DNA of 64,000 nt. Origin: Streptomyces formicae. Its GTDB lineage: Bacteria; Actinomycetota; Actinomycetes; Streptomycetales; Streptomycetaceae. The translations under genes were made by a program, and so were the position numbers. Position 1 is the first letter of the stretch, and each line of letters opens with the position of its first letter. The DNA lies in NCBI RefSeq assembly GCF_022647665.1, contig NZ_CP071872.1, positions 930,001-994,000 of the forward strand, read 5' to 3'. Below, in pieces: positions 50,467 through 58,834 of this stretch. The notes under the pieces are model-generated. The model was not told the DNA's origin. It searched no databases and saw only the letters and a program-made list of their open reading frames with translations.

Positions 50467-50646
50467 GTGCTCCAGGAGTTCCCGATCTACTCACAGCTCG
50501 TCACGGAGCGCGGTGATGTCGTCGCACAGGCACGCATCGAGGCTGAGCGTGTACGCAGGGAGCTGGAGGCCGCGCTGCGGCCTCTGACGACGCTCACCCG
50601 CTCCGCCCAGGGCCCGTCGGGGGCAGGCGTCGGCCTCGGCTGGTGA
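50467..50646 (+). CDS. Small conserved-looking protein, 59 residues
   Basis: GTG 50467 with a strong site (gaagga, five bases away) opens a frame of 59 codons ending TGA 50644-50646. The peptide starts LQEFPIYSQLVTERGDVVAQ and continues with a charged helix ARIEAERVRRELEAALRPL. It has natural codon bias and resembles small Streptomyces proteins with the same EFPxYSQLVxERGDVxAQ start, as far as memory goes; function unknown. TACACT about 50 bases upstream could be a -10 box. It is convergent with the MHS transporter gene. Confidence 0.7.
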   Translation: MLQEFPIYSQLVTERGDVVAQARIEAERVRRELEAALRPLTTLTRSAQGPSGAGVGLGW

Positions 50647-50707
50647 CCCGGGTCCGGCGCGCGGACGGCGGCGCAGGCCGCTCCGCTGAGCCCGGTCACC
50701 ACCCGCC

Positions 50708-52069
50708 TCACCGGTGGGGGCCGCCTGAACGCGCCTCCGAGCCGGACGCCTCCGAGCCGGGCGTCACCGCGGCGGGCTTCGCCTCCGCCACCGGTGCGTC
50801 CTGACGCTCCTTCAGGAACGCTGCCGCCGCGAAGGACAGCACCCCCGCGGCGCTCATGTACACGGCGATGGCCGTCCAGTCGTCGGTCCGGTCGAGCAGA
50901 TAGGTCGCGATCATCGGGGCGAACCCGCCGCCCAGGACGGTGCCCAGCGTGTATCCGATCGACAGGCCGGTGTAGCGCACCTCGACGGGGATCGCGTGGG
51001 CGAAGAACGTGGGCATCGCCGCGTACGTCGCGGACCACGCGGTGAACAGGACGAGGAACCCGAGCAGCATGAGCGCGGTGCTGCCGCTGTCCAGCGACAC
51101 GAACCAGGCGTACGGCAGCGCGGCCATGCCCGCGACGCCGGCGAGGAAGAGGCCCTTGCGGCCGATCCGGTCGGACCAGCGGCCGAAGAGCGGGATGGCG
51201 ACGATGGTGAGCGCCGTGCCGCCGAGGACGAGGCCCAGCATCGCGTCCTTGCTCACCCCGATGTGCTCGGTGCCGTAGCTCAGGGAGAAGACCGTGCCCA
51301 CGTAGAAGGTGACTCCGGTGGCGAGGTAGGCGACGGCCATGAGGACCACGGGGGCGCTGTGGCGGCGCAGCACCTCGATCACCGGTGCCCGGTGGACCTC
51401 TCCGGCGCGCTTGGCCGCGTCGAAGTCCGGGCTTTCGGCCACCTTGAGGCGGATGAAGAGGCCGAGCCCGACCAGCACGGCGCTGAGCAGGAACGGGATG
51501 CGCCAGCCCAAGGAGCGGAAGTCGTCGTCGGGGAGCTGGGTCACGGCCAGGAAGAGCAGGTTGGCGAGGAGAAGTCCCCAGCCCGTTCCGGTGTTGACGA
51601 CCGCTCCGTACAGACCGCGGCGGCGCGGGTCCGCGTGCTCGACGCTCATCAGCACCGCGCCGCCGTACTCGCCGCCGAGCGAGAAGCCCTGGACGAGCCG
51701 GACGAACACGAGGAGCAGCGGCGCCGCCACGCCTATCTGCTCGTACGTGGGCAGCAGGCCGATGGCGAAGGTGGCCGCGCCCATCAGCGTCAGGGTCAGC
51801 ACGAGCATCGACTTGCGCCCGAGGCGATCGCCGAAGTGACCGAAGACGACGCCGCCGACCGGGCGCGCGACGAAGGCGATGGCGAAGGTGGACAGCGAGA
51901 GCAGGGTGGACACGAGCGGATCGAAGCCCGGAAAGAACAAGTCGTCGAAGACGAGCGAGGCGGCCGTGCCGTAGATGAAGAACTCGTACCACTCGACGGT
52001 GCTGCCGATGAGGCTCGACAGCAGGACCTTGCGGGCCTGGTGCGGTGCGGGGTGCGTCGCCGCGGTCAT
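50708..52069 (-). CDS. MHS-family major facilitator transporter
   Basis: A 453-residue proton symporter of the metabolite:H+ symporter family (relatives carry shikimate, proline/betaine, citrate or alpha-ketoglutarate). Signatures are [20 protein letters not shown] near the N-terminus, [20 protein letters not shown], and [19 protein letters not shown] in helix 4. Twelve helices are readable. ATG 52069 has a gggagg site. It diverges from an ornithine-cyclodeaminase-like gene and shares with it an AT-rich intergenic region with repeated ATGTTAC motifs. Uptake of the substrate of that enzyme is a reasonable inference. Confidence 0.9.
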   Translation of the reverse strand: MTAATHPAPHQARKVLLSSLIGSTVEWYEFFIYGTAASLVFDDLFFPGFDPLVSTLLSLSTFAIAFVARPVGGVVFGHFGDRLGRKSMLVLTLTLMGAATFAIGLLPTYEQIGVAAPLLLVFVRLVQGFSLGGEYGGAVLMSVEHADPRRRGLYGAVVNTGTGWGLLLANLLFLAVTQLPDDDFRSLGWRIPFLLSAVLVGLGLFIRLKVAESPDFDAAKRAGEVHRAPVIEVLRRHSAPVVLMAVAYLATGVTFYVGTVFSLSYGTEHIGVSKDAMLGLVLGGTALTIVAIPLFGRWSDRIGRKGLFLAGVAGMAALPYAWFVSLDSGSTALMLLGFLVLFTAWSATYAAMPTFFAHAIPVEVRYTGLSIGYTLGTVLGGGFAPMIATYLLDRTDDWTAIAVYMSAAGVLSFAAAAFLKERQDAPVAEAKPAAVTPGSEASGSEARSGGPHR

Positions 52070-52116
52070 GGTCGGTGCCTCCCGTTGGTCCCGGTGGATG
52101 CGGATGATCCGCCTCC

Positions 52117-52146
52117 GTAACATCGCGGGAACGTACCATGTAACAT
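52117..52146. promoter_or_regulatory. Repeated ATGTTAC motifs, candidate GntR operator
   Basis: In the divergent gap the plus strand carries gtaacat at 52117-52123 and 52140-52146, 23 bases apart, with the variant gtaccat immediately before the second. Read on the minus strand this is ATGTTAC-ATGGTAC-9 bases-ATGTTAC. This AT-rich block stands out and lies upstream of both the transporter and the enzyme gene. The nearby GntR/FCD regulator is the obvious candidate ligand. Confidence 0.45.
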
Positions 52147-52233
52147 TTTACTGAGGAAGGGTCTGCAGTGCACTGGACGGCACTGGACGGCACGGCCCCG
52201 GACACATCCGCGACAAGTCCTGTGGAGGAGCGC

Positions 52234-53208
52234 ATGGCCAGCCAAGAGGCGGCGACCGTCGTGATCGGGGCCGACGAGGTCCGCTCCGCCGTACCGATGC
52301 CCACCGCCATCGTCGCCCTCCAGGGTGCGTTGCGCGAAGGGCTCGACCCCGAGACCGACCCCGCCCGTTCCGTGGTGCCGGTCGAGCACGGCCAACTGCT
52401 CCTGATGCCCTCCCAGTCACGGCACTACACAGGCGTCAAGGTCGCGTCGGTGGCACCGGCCAATCCGGGCCTCGGACGCCCCCGCATCCAGGGCAACTAC
52501 CTGCTGCTGGACGCGAAGACCCTCACCCCGCTGGCCGTTCTCGACGGAGTCGCCCTGACCGTGATCCGCACCGCGGCGGTCTCCGCGGCGGCCGCGGACC
52601 TGCTAGCCGACCCCGGCGCCGAGCGCCTGGTCGTGTTCGGCACCGGCCCGCAGGCGCACAGTCACGTGGAGGCGCTTCGCGCCGTCCGCCCCATCCGGCA
52701 CCTCACCGTCGTGGGCCGCAACCCCGCACGCCTGCGGTCCTTCGTCCAGGCGTACGAGGACTCGGCGCTGACCGTGGTGGAAGGCGGCCCGCAGGCGGTG
52801 GCCGACGCGGATGTGGTCGCGTGCTGCACCAGTGCCCGTACGCCGCTGTTCGACGGCGCGACCCTGCCCCCGCACGCGACCGTCACCGCCGTCGGCTCCC
52901 ACGAGCCCGATGCCCGCGAGGTCGACGACGCGACCGTGCGCCGCTCGACGGTGGTCGTCGAGGCGCGCACCGCGGCGCTCCGCGAGGCCGGCGACGTCAT
53001 CCAGCCCGTCCGCGCGGGCGTGCTGCGCCCCGAGACGCTGGTGACCCTCGCCGCTCTGGTCCGCGGCACGGCGGTGATCGAGCCGTCCCGGCCCCGGCTT
53101 TTCAAGAGCGTCGGCATGGCGTGGGAGGATCTCGTCGTCGCCGGCGCCGCGTACGAGGCGGTGGCCGGAACGGGAGGCGGGAGAGGAGGTCCGGACGGTG
53201 GCCGATGA
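52234..53208 (+). CDS. Ornithine cyclodeaminase/mu-crystallin family protein
   Basis: A 324-residue NAD(P)-binding protein. N-terminal and C-terminal parts form the substrate domain (LLLMPSQSRHYTGVKVASVA, LDGVALTVIRTAAVSAAAAD). The Rossmann segment is LVVFGTGPQAHSHVEALRAV near residue 130, and AVGSHEPDAREVDDATVRRS follows. Members deaminate ornithine, make or reduce ketimines, or act on related amino acids. ATG 52234 has an excellent ggaggag site; GTG 52168 in frame is less likely. It overlaps the GntR gene by 11 bases, so the two form an operon divergent from the MHS transporter. Confidence 0.88.
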   Translation: MASQEAATVVIGADEVRSAVPMPTAIVALQGALREGLDPETDPARSVVPVEHGQLLLMPSQSRHYTGVKVASVAPANPGLGRPRIQGNYLLLDAKTLTPLAVLDGVALTVIRTAAVSAAAADLLADPGAERLVVFGTGPQAHSHVEALRAVRPIRHLTVVGRNPARLRSFVQAYEDSALTVVEGGPQAVADADVVACCTSARTPLFDGATLPPHATVTAVGSHEPDAREVDDATVRRSTVVVEARTAALREAGDVIQPVRAGVLRPETLVTLAALVRGTAVIEPSRPRLFKSVGMAWEDLVVAGAAYEAVAGTGGGRGGPDGGR

Positions 53209-53890
53209 CGACACCGCGCCCGCGCTGCCCTCGTTCCACGGCCGGCGCAGTCTGCGGGACGAGATCGTCCAGACCCTGCGGGGTGCGGTCATCTCCGGGG
53301 ACCTGCGGCCGGGCGTCGTCTACTCCGCGCCCAGCCTGGCGGCGCAGTTCGGCGTCTCGCCGACTCCCGTCCGCGAGGCGATGGTCGATCTCGCCAAGGA
53401 CGGGCTCTTCGAGCCCTTGCGCAACAAGGGCTTCCGGGTGGTGGAGCTCTCGGAGAAGGAGCTCGACGACCTCGCCGACCTGCGGGCGCTCATCGAGGTG
53501 CCCGTCGTACGGCGGCTCGCGGAGGCCGGCGTCGACGCCGCGGACATCGCACGGCTGCGGCCGCTGGCCGCGGGGATCGAGGAAGCCGCCGCGCGGCGCG
53601 ACCTGATCGCCCACGCCGCCATCGACCTCGAGTTCCACCTCGCACTGCTGGCGCTCGACGGCAACGAGCAGATCGTGGAGACCGTGCGGGCGCTGCGGTC
53701 CAGGTCCCGTATCTACGGCGCCAAGCAACTCGCCGAGAGCGAGGCCCTCCTCCCCTCGGCCCGCGAGCACTCCGTACTCCTCGACCTCATCGAGGCCCGC
53801 GACGGGGCGGGAGCGGAGGCGCTCATGCGGCGGCACATCGGGCACGTGCGGGGGATCTGGGCGGCGAAGCGCGACAGCGGCTCCCGGTAG
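53198..53890 (+). CDS. GntR-family regulator with FCD domain
   Basis: A 230-residue regulator. The winged helix lies at residues 15-80 (SLRDEIVQTLRGAVISGDLR, then SAPSLAAQFGVSPTPVREAM), and an FCD ligand domain follows (LDDLADLRALIEVPVVRRLA, AAIDLEFHLALLALDGN, HSVLLDLIEARDGAGAEALM). The His/Asp residues expected to bind a metal and an organic acid are present in these helices. GTG 53198 is inside the end of the upstream enzyme gene, with gagaggagg before it. It probably controls that operon and the divergent transporter through the ATGTTAC region. Confidence 0.92.
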   Translation: MADDDTAPALPSFHGRRSLRDEIVQTLRGAVISGDLRPGVVYSAPSLAAQFGVSPTPVREAMVDLAKDGLFEPLRNKGFRVVELSEKELDDLADLRALIEVPVVRRLAEAGVDAADIARLRPLAAGIEEAAARRDLIAHAAIDLEFHLALLALDGNEQIVETVRALRSRSRIYGAKQLAESEALLPSAREHSVLLDLIEARDGAGAEALMRRHIGHVRGIWAAKRDSGSR

Positions 53891-54040
53891 GGCCACGCCG
53901 CCTACGCCCCATGGTGTGTGGCGAGCCCCGAAGACGCCCGAGCACCGTCGAAGGTTGTACGGACCGGAGAAACCCGTTGTGTGAGAACGGGCACGCACGC
54001 AAGCCGTGATGGTCCTGACATCCCCGTCGCTTGGTCAGGC

Positions 54041-54475
54041 ATGGACAGGGACTTCGGCACACTGCCCGGCGCGCGGGACATGCGCGCGTACGTCGCCCGA
54101 TTCGTCGCACAGCTCACCGAGCGGAACCGGCTGCCGCTCGACTACTCCGTCGCCAGCCTGCGCATCGTCGACTTCGTGGTCGACGGGCTGCGCCGCAACG
54201 AGCCGGAGCGGGCGCAGGTCGAGGAGGTGCTCAGCGGGCTCGGGGCGTACGCCGGCGAGGTGATCGTGCGCCGGGCCGGCGGCCGGTGGGTGGACTTCGA
54301 CACGGAGCAGCGCGCGTTCTTCGGGCAGCCGGTGGGGGTCAGGATGCCCGACGGCCGGGCCTGGAACCCGCTGGGTAAGGTGGTCAACCGGTTCGAGGCG
54401 GGCTCCGATGAGGAGTCCGTCCAGCGGCTCTATCTGCTGCTCCACGGCCGGGCCCGGAGGACGGTGTCCTGCTGA
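54041..54475 (+). CDS. Unrecognised protein, 144 residues
   Basis: A soluble alpha/beta-looking protein with segments YVARFVAQLTERNRLPLDYS, IVDFVVDGLRR, LGAYAGEVIVRRAGGRWVDF and WNPLGKVVNRFEAGSDEESV. The ...YAGEVIVRR.GG.W.DF pattern and later DGRAWNPLGKVVNRF recall small actinobacterial hypotheticals; no function can be given. ATG 54041 is selected because similarity-like order begins there. The open frame to 53918 lies in AT-richer promoter-like sequence. The ribosome site (caggc) is weak. It precedes the first sigma module by 112 bases, which hold short gtgacgtgtgagtcgcc repeats. Confidence 0.65.
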   Translation: MDRDFGTLPGARDMRAYVARFVAQLTERNRLPLDYSVASLRIVDFVVDGLRRNEPERAQVEEVLSGLGAYAGEVIVRRAGGRWVDFDTEQRAFFGQPVGVRMPDGRAWNPLGKVVNRFEAGSDEESVQRLYLLLHGRARRTVSC

Positions 54476-54587
54476 GCCGCCGTGACGTGTGAGTCGCCCT
54501 GACGTCGCGGCGTGTGAGTCGCCGTGACGTGTGGGGTGCCGGGTGGTGAGGTGCCGGGCGTCGTCCGGTCGTTGCGAAGAGGGAGAA

Positions 54588-55190
54588 GTGGGGGCGTACG
54601 ACGCTGAGCTCGGCGCGGCCGTCGAGCGGGCCCAGCAAGGCGACGAGGACGCGTTCGCGCGCGCCTACCGCCTGGTGCAGCCCGGTCTCCTCGGCTTCCT
54701 GCGCGGGCTCGTCGGCGACGACGCCGAGGACGTGGCGTCCGATGCCTGGCTGGAGATCGCCCGCGACCTGGGGCGCTTTCGCGGGGACGGGGCGGGCTTC
54801 CGCGGCTGGACGGCGACCATAGCCCGCCACCGTGCCCTGGACCATCTGCGCAGACAGCAGCGCCGCCCCCGCCCCTCGCTCGTCGAACAGGACCTGCTGG
54901 AGCTCCCGCACCCGGACGACACGGCGGCCGCGGCGATGGAGTCCCTCTCCACCGAGCAGGCGCTGGCGCTGATCGGGAGCCTGCCGCGCGAGCAGGCCGA
55001 GGCCGTCCTGCTGAGAGTGGTCGTCGGGCTCGACGGACCGGCGGCCGGCCGGGTGCTGGGCAAGCGGCCCGGGGCCGTACGGTCCGCGGTGCACCGTGGA
55101 CTCAGGAGACTGGCGGGGCGAGTGGCCCAGACCGGAGCCCCGGGCGGCGAGGTGCCCGCAGGGCGGCGTGAGCCGGGAGGAGAGCGATGA
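54588..55190 (+). CDS. ECF-type sigma factor, module 1
   Basis: A 200-residue extracytoplasmic-function sigma factor. Region 2 is AFARAYRLVQPGLLGFLRGL with DAEDVASDAWLEIARDLGRF and FRGWTATIARHRALDHLRRQ. Region 4 is LIGSLPREQAEAVLLRVVVG, then GKRPGAVRSAVHRGLRRLAG. GTG 54588 has a ggga site, and its position agrees with the paralogue's start at 58835. The TGA overlaps the ATG of the next gene (ATGA, 55187-55190), so sigma factor and membrane partner are made together. It is very similar in architecture to the sigma factor at 58835. The N-terminal Ala/Gly rich C-tail differs. Confidence 0.9.
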   Translation: MGAYDAELGAAVERAQQGDEDAFARAYRLVQPGLLGFLRGLVGDDAEDVASDAWLEIARDLGRFRGDGAGFRGWTATIARHRALDHLRRQQRRPRPSLVEQDLLELPHPDDTAAAAMESLSTEQALALIGSLPREQAEAVLLRVVVGLDGPAAGRVLGKRPGAVRSAVHRGLRRLAGRVAQTGAPGGEVPAGRREPGGER

Positions 55191-55972
55191 CACCGGAACC
55201 GGAAGAGCCCCGCACCCCGGAGCTGGAAGCACTCCTCGAAGCGGCACGCCGTGGCGGCGGCACACCCGCTCCGGCCGCGCAGGAGCACGCGCTCGCGGCC
55301 TTCCGCGCGGCGCGGGACGAAGGGCGGCACACGGCGCGGGTGCCGTGGTGGCGCAGGCGCCGGCGCGACGACTGGCGGCCCGCCTCCGCGCGGCGCGGCG
55401 GGTCCGCGCTCGTCAAGGGGCTGCTCGCGGGGATCGCCGTGGGTGCGGTCGGCGGGGTGGCGGTCGCGGCGGGGAGCGGCGTGATCCCCACACCGTTCGG
55501 AACCGGGAACGAGCCCGGCGCCCCGCGGAGTTCCTCCGTGGCGCCGGGCGGCACACGGCAGGGGGACCCGGCGCCGCTGGAGCGGGAGCCGGGGGGCCTC
55601 GCAGGATCCACGGCGCCGCCGACCGGCGGCGTGGGGCCCTCGCTCCCCGGCGTGGCCGTGGGCGACGCCGCCCAGTGCCGTGTCTATCTCGCCGCGTTGG
55701 ACCGCAAGGGCGTGCCGCTGACAGGGCAGTCCATGGAGCGGTTGGAGGCTGCGGCCGGGGGGCCGGAGGACGTACGGGCCCACTGCGAGCACCTGCTCGA
55801 CGAGAAGGGGCCACAGGGCCCGGACCCGAAGGACACGTCCCGGCCCGGGCAGCCGGCCGAGGAATCGGTCAAGGAGCAGGCCGAGGAGTCGGACAAGGAG
55901 CCGGACGAGGAACCGGGTCGCGCGTACCCGGAGCAGCCAGCGCCCAGCCAGGGCCCGAAGGGCGACCGCTGA
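55187..55972 (+). CDS. Single-pass membrane partner of sigma factor, module 1
   Basis: A 261-residue protein. The cytoplasmic N-terminus of about 75 residues contains a helix AAQEHALAAFRAARDEG. One transmembrane helix follows (LLAGIAVGAVGGVAVAAGSG, about 79-98), then IPTPFG. The extracytoplasmic part has a low-complexity linker and a segment with two cysteines (about Cys164 in AAQCRVYLAALDRKG and Cys200 in GGPEDVRAHCEHLL), and ends in an acidic repeat tail. It lacks the HxxxCxxC zinc anti-sigma motif. By coupling to the sigma gene it is inferred to be its anti-sigma factor or signal transducer. Confidence 0.75.
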   Translation: MTPEPEEPRTPELEALLEAARRGGGTPAPAAQEHALAAFRAARDEGRHTARVPWWRRRRRDDWRPASARRGGSALVKGLLAGIAVGAVGGVAVAAGSGVIPTPFGTGNEPGAPRSSSVAPGGTRQGDPAPLEREPGGLAGSTAPPTGGVGPSLPGVAVGDAAQCRVYLAALDRKGVPLTGQSMERLEAAAGGPEDVRAHCEHLLDEKGPQGPDPKDTSRPGQPAEESVKEQAEESDKEPDEEPGRAYPEQPAPSQGPKGDR

Positions 55973-56000
55973 CGCCGCACCGCTGACGCCGCACCGCACA

Positions 56001-56045
56001 GCGGCGCTGCCGCTCACCCGTCCGACAGGTGAGCGGCAGCGCCGC
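56001..56045. terminator. Bidirectional terminator, 18-bp perfect stem
   Basis: The arm gcggcgctgccgctcacc (56001-56018) and its exact complement (56028-56045) surround a 9-base loop, between the convergent sigma module 1 and the amidase. Three 16-base repeats of the type caggcagatgtcac follow up to the amidase stop. Confidence 0.85.
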
Positions 56046-56086
56046 AGGCAGATGTCACCTCAGGCAGATGTCACGTCAGGCGGACG

Positions 56087-58408
56087 TCACTTCAGGTAGA
56101 CGAGACCGTCCGTGGTCACCGTCGGGCGCCCGGATGTGCCGACGACCACGATCCTGACCGTGTGCTTCGCGGACGTGCTCCACGTCTTCGTCCAGATCGC
56201 GTCGCGGTACTTGGTCGTGGAGGACCTGAGGTCCACCGTCGCCGCCTTCACCCCGTCCACGTACACGTACGCCTGACCCGACGTCGAGGCACGGGAGACG
56301 GCCCAGGCCGCCGACCTGCCCGTGAACGTCCACGTCAGGGAGGCGTTCTTGGCCGTGCTGGAGTAGGACTTGCCTCCGAGGTAGCTGGTCGAGGACCGGG
56401 AGGTCCAGGTGCCGGACCGGACCGCGGAGGTCTCCTGGAGGATCACCGGCGTTCCGGAGACCGACGCGGCGGCGGTGTTCCCGGCCTGGTCGTACGCCGT
56501 CATGCTCCAGGCCGTGGCCACACCGGACTTGGCGGTGTGGGCGGCGCTGGTCACGGTCGGGCCGTAGGTCTTGGCGACCGGCGCGGTCAGGCGTACCTCC
56601 TTCAGCGCCGCGCTGTCGCTCGCCTTCCAGGACAGCGTGAGCGGTACGGCCGTGGTGTTCACCGTGCCCGTGCGCAGCGCGAGCGACGGCTTCGTCGTGA
56701 AGGCCGGGGCGGTGGTCTCGGCGACGACGGTCGCCGCCGCGGAGGTGGCCGTCTTGCCGGACTGGTGGACCGCCCGGACCGCCACCTTGTGTGTGCCGGC
56801 GGCCAGGGTGGCCTTGGCTGAGGTGGCCGAGCCGGCGGCGGTCGCGGCGACCGTGCCGTCGACGAGGAGCTCGTACTTGCTGATCAGCGCGGACGGTGTC
56901 GAGGCCGACCAGCCGACCGTGATGCCCGCCTTGGTGTAGTGCGTCGTCCCGGAGACGCCGCCGCCCGTGACGGACTTGACGGTCAGTCCGGTGACCGGAC
57001 CGGAGGCCCAGCTGCGGATGGTGCCGAGCTGGTTGTAGAAGGCGGTGCCCGGGCACAGGGTGTTGTATCCGTCGCGGTGGCCGTGGATGGCGGGCAGCGT
57101 CCGCTGGGCGCCCTGGGCCCACGTCTGGCCGGCGAGGTTCTGCCCGGCGGCACCCGCCGTCAGTGTCGCCGTCCCGGTCGGGCTGACGCCGTACTGGCCG
57201 AGCTTCCAGGCCGCGATACGGGCCACGGAGGTCATCGCGGCCGTGGTCGGCGCGGCGTCCGTGTAGGTGCCGAGGACGGAGATGCCCGTCGTCTCGGTGT
57301 TGAAGCCGTAGGCATGCGCGCCGAGCACGGGCAGGTCGACGCCGCCCTTGCGGCCCTCGTAGACCGTGCCGCACTTGTCGACGAGGAAGTTGTAGCCGAT
57401 GTCTTTCCATCCGAGCTGCTTCACGTGGTACGTGTACACGCCGCGCACGACGGCCGGAGCCTCCGCGCAGGTGTACGTGTTGCTCTCGGCGGTGTGGTGG
57501 ACCACGACCGCCTTGATCTTCCCGCCGGGGAGGTATTCCGGTGTCTCGGGGCTGATCGACTCGTCCGCACTCCAGCCCGCGCGCGAGGTGATCGGCGGGC
57601 GCGGGGCCGTGGACGGCGGAGGTGTCGGGACCGTGGCCGTGGGCGTCGGCGAGGCCGACGCCGAGGGGGAGGACGTCTCGCTCGGGGTGGTGGACTCCGG
57701 GGGCGAGGTGCTCGTCGAGGGCGGGTCCGACGGCACATCGGTCGGTTCCGCGGTGGCGGTGGCGGTGGCGGTCGGGGTCGGCGAGGCGGGTGCCGACGTC
57801 GTGTCGTCCGGGGCCGGGGAGGCCGATTCGGTCTGCGGGGCCAGGGTCTCCGCGGCGAACGCGGCGAACGCGGCGACCGCGGCGGGCTCCATCGCCGTGG
57901 AGACGCTGCCGGAACCCGCACCGCCGTTGCCCGGGTCGATCATGTCGAGGCGGAGCCCGGCGGGGAGGCGGGACGAGGTCGTACCGCCGGCTTTGACCCG
58001 CACCTCCACTCCGTCGGACGGGCCCACCCAGGCGGGCTCGGTCCCGCCGCGCCCGGCCGAGCTCTCGCCGAGGCCGCTGTCGCCGTCCAGCTTCAGCCAG
58101 TTCGACCACTTTCCGGAGCCGGCCGCGCGGGTGCGTGCCTCGACGGTGCCGGTGACCCGGGCGGCCGGGTCGGTCCACGTCACGCCGAGCATGCTGAAGG
58201 GCTCGGTGTCTCTCCGGGCGAGCGAGGCGCCGCGCCCGTCGGTGTCCATTTTCAGGGCGGATGTCCGGGAATCGGCCTTGACGGGCCCGGACTTGGCGTC
58301 CGGGCCGGCGTCCGCCGACGGCTGGCCGGTCACCCCCTGAAAGAGGAGGACTCCGGTGAGCCCGGCCACCACGGTGGCAGCCGTGACCCATATTCGATGA
58401 GATCTCAT
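56087..58408 (-). CDS. Secreted PGRP amidase with Ig-like C-terminal domains
   Basis: A 773-residue exported N-acetylmuramoyl-L-alanine amidase-type protein. The signal peptide is IWVTAATVVAGLTGVLLFQG. A beta domain and a long Ser/Thr/Pro/Glu linker (about residues 200-300) precede the PGRP domain, which has AVVVHHTAESNTYTCAEAPA, WKDIGYNFLVDKCGTVYEGR, GAHAYGFNTE and AIHGHRDGYNTLCPG. After that come fibronectin/Ig-like segments (GTHKVAVRAVHQSGKTA, SWKASDSAALKEVRLTAPVA) and a C-terminal beta sandwich with SSTTKYRDAIWTKTWSTSAK. The start is ATG 58408. It is a paralogue of the amidase at 44764 and lies between two sigma modules, pointing away from neither. Confidence 0.9.
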   Translation of the reverse strand: MRSHRIWVTAATVVAGLTGVLLFQGVTGQPSADAGPDAKSGPVKADSRTSALKMDTDGRGASLARRDTEPFSMLGVTWTDPAARVTGTVEARTRAAGSGKWSNWLKLDGDSGLGESSAGRGGTEPAWVGPSDGVEVRVKAGGTTSSRLPAGLRLDMIDPGNGGAGSGSVSTAMEPAAVAAFAAFAAETLAPQTESASPAPDDTTSAPASPTPTATATATAEPTDVPSDPPSTSTSPPESTTPSETSSPSASASPTPTATVPTPPPSTAPRPPITSRAGWSADESISPETPEYLPGGKIKAVVVHHTAESNTYTCAEAPAVVRGVYTYHVKQLGWKDIGYNFLVDKCGTVYEGRKGGVDLPVLGAHAYGFNTETTGISVLGTYTDAAPTTAAMTSVARIAAWKLGQYGVSPTGTATLTAGAAGQNLAGQTWAQGAQRTLPAIHGHRDGYNTLCPGTAFYNQLGTIRSWASGPVTGLTVKSVTGGGVSGTTHYTKAGITVGWSASTPSALISKYELLVDGTVAATAAGSATSAKATLAAGTHKVAVRAVHQSGKTATSAAATVVAETTAPAFTTKPSLALRTGTVNTTAVPLTLSWKASDSAALKEVRLTAPVAKTYGPTVTSAAHTAKSGVATAWSMTAYDQAGNTAAASVSGTPVILQETSAVRSGTWTSRSSTSYLGGKSYSSTAKNASLTWTFTGRSAAWAVSRASTSGQAYVYVDGVKAATVDLRSSTTKYRDAIWTKTWSTSAKHTVRIVVVGTSGRPTVTTDGLVYLK

Positions 58409-58834
58409 GACGGGTACGTCATCCCTAGGTTCGCAGTGGTTTGGGGTGGATGCTGCAGGGTTGAGCACCTACCCCAGCGCACAGCCGCCGCGATACGTCA
58501 CGCCCGCTCTCCTGACGGGCCGTCATGTGTCGCTGGGGGCGTCATGGGTTGGCATGCATCGCCATGCGTTGCCATGAGTCGCCACGGGGAGGTCCGGAAA
58601 GGACGACCGGGGCCGCCACCCCCCACAGGAGAGGCCCCGGTCGTCGTCCGCCGGGGCCGCTGAGCGGCCCCGTACTTCTCTCAGCGCCGTGGGTGCGTTT
58701 TCTGTCACACAGGCGGCATCGGCAGAATGTTGCAAGTTGTACAAGACATGGACGTACGCAGCGGTAGCCACGTAGCGTGCTTCTGCGCGAGGGTGCGTGC
58801 GGGGGTTGTGACCAGCCGCGATGACGAACGGGTA
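58409..58834. other. 426-base divergent gap with two hairpins
   Basis: Between the amidase and sigma module 2. It contains a stem of 13 perfect pairs (58602-58614 with 58633-58645), a second of nine (58652-58660 with 58664-58672), repeats of the type gccatgcgttgccatg near 58550-58580, and an 8-base palindrome ttgtacaa near 58738-58745. A short frame from ATG 58573 to 58663 overlaps the hairpins, but is not recognisable. The hairpins could terminate a short transcript or attenuate expression of the sigma gene. No tRNA-like fold was seen. Confidence 0.5.

Noticed and set aside
55187..55972. Considered a zinc-binding anti-sigma (ZAS) protein
   Set aside because: There is no HxxxCxxC; both cysteines lie after the membrane helix, on the outside by the predicted topology.
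58525..58767. Plus-strand 80-codon frame before sigma module 2
   Set aside because: It runs through two strong hairpins and repeats, is Arg/Pro-rich and has no ribosome site; kept only as part of the intergenic description.
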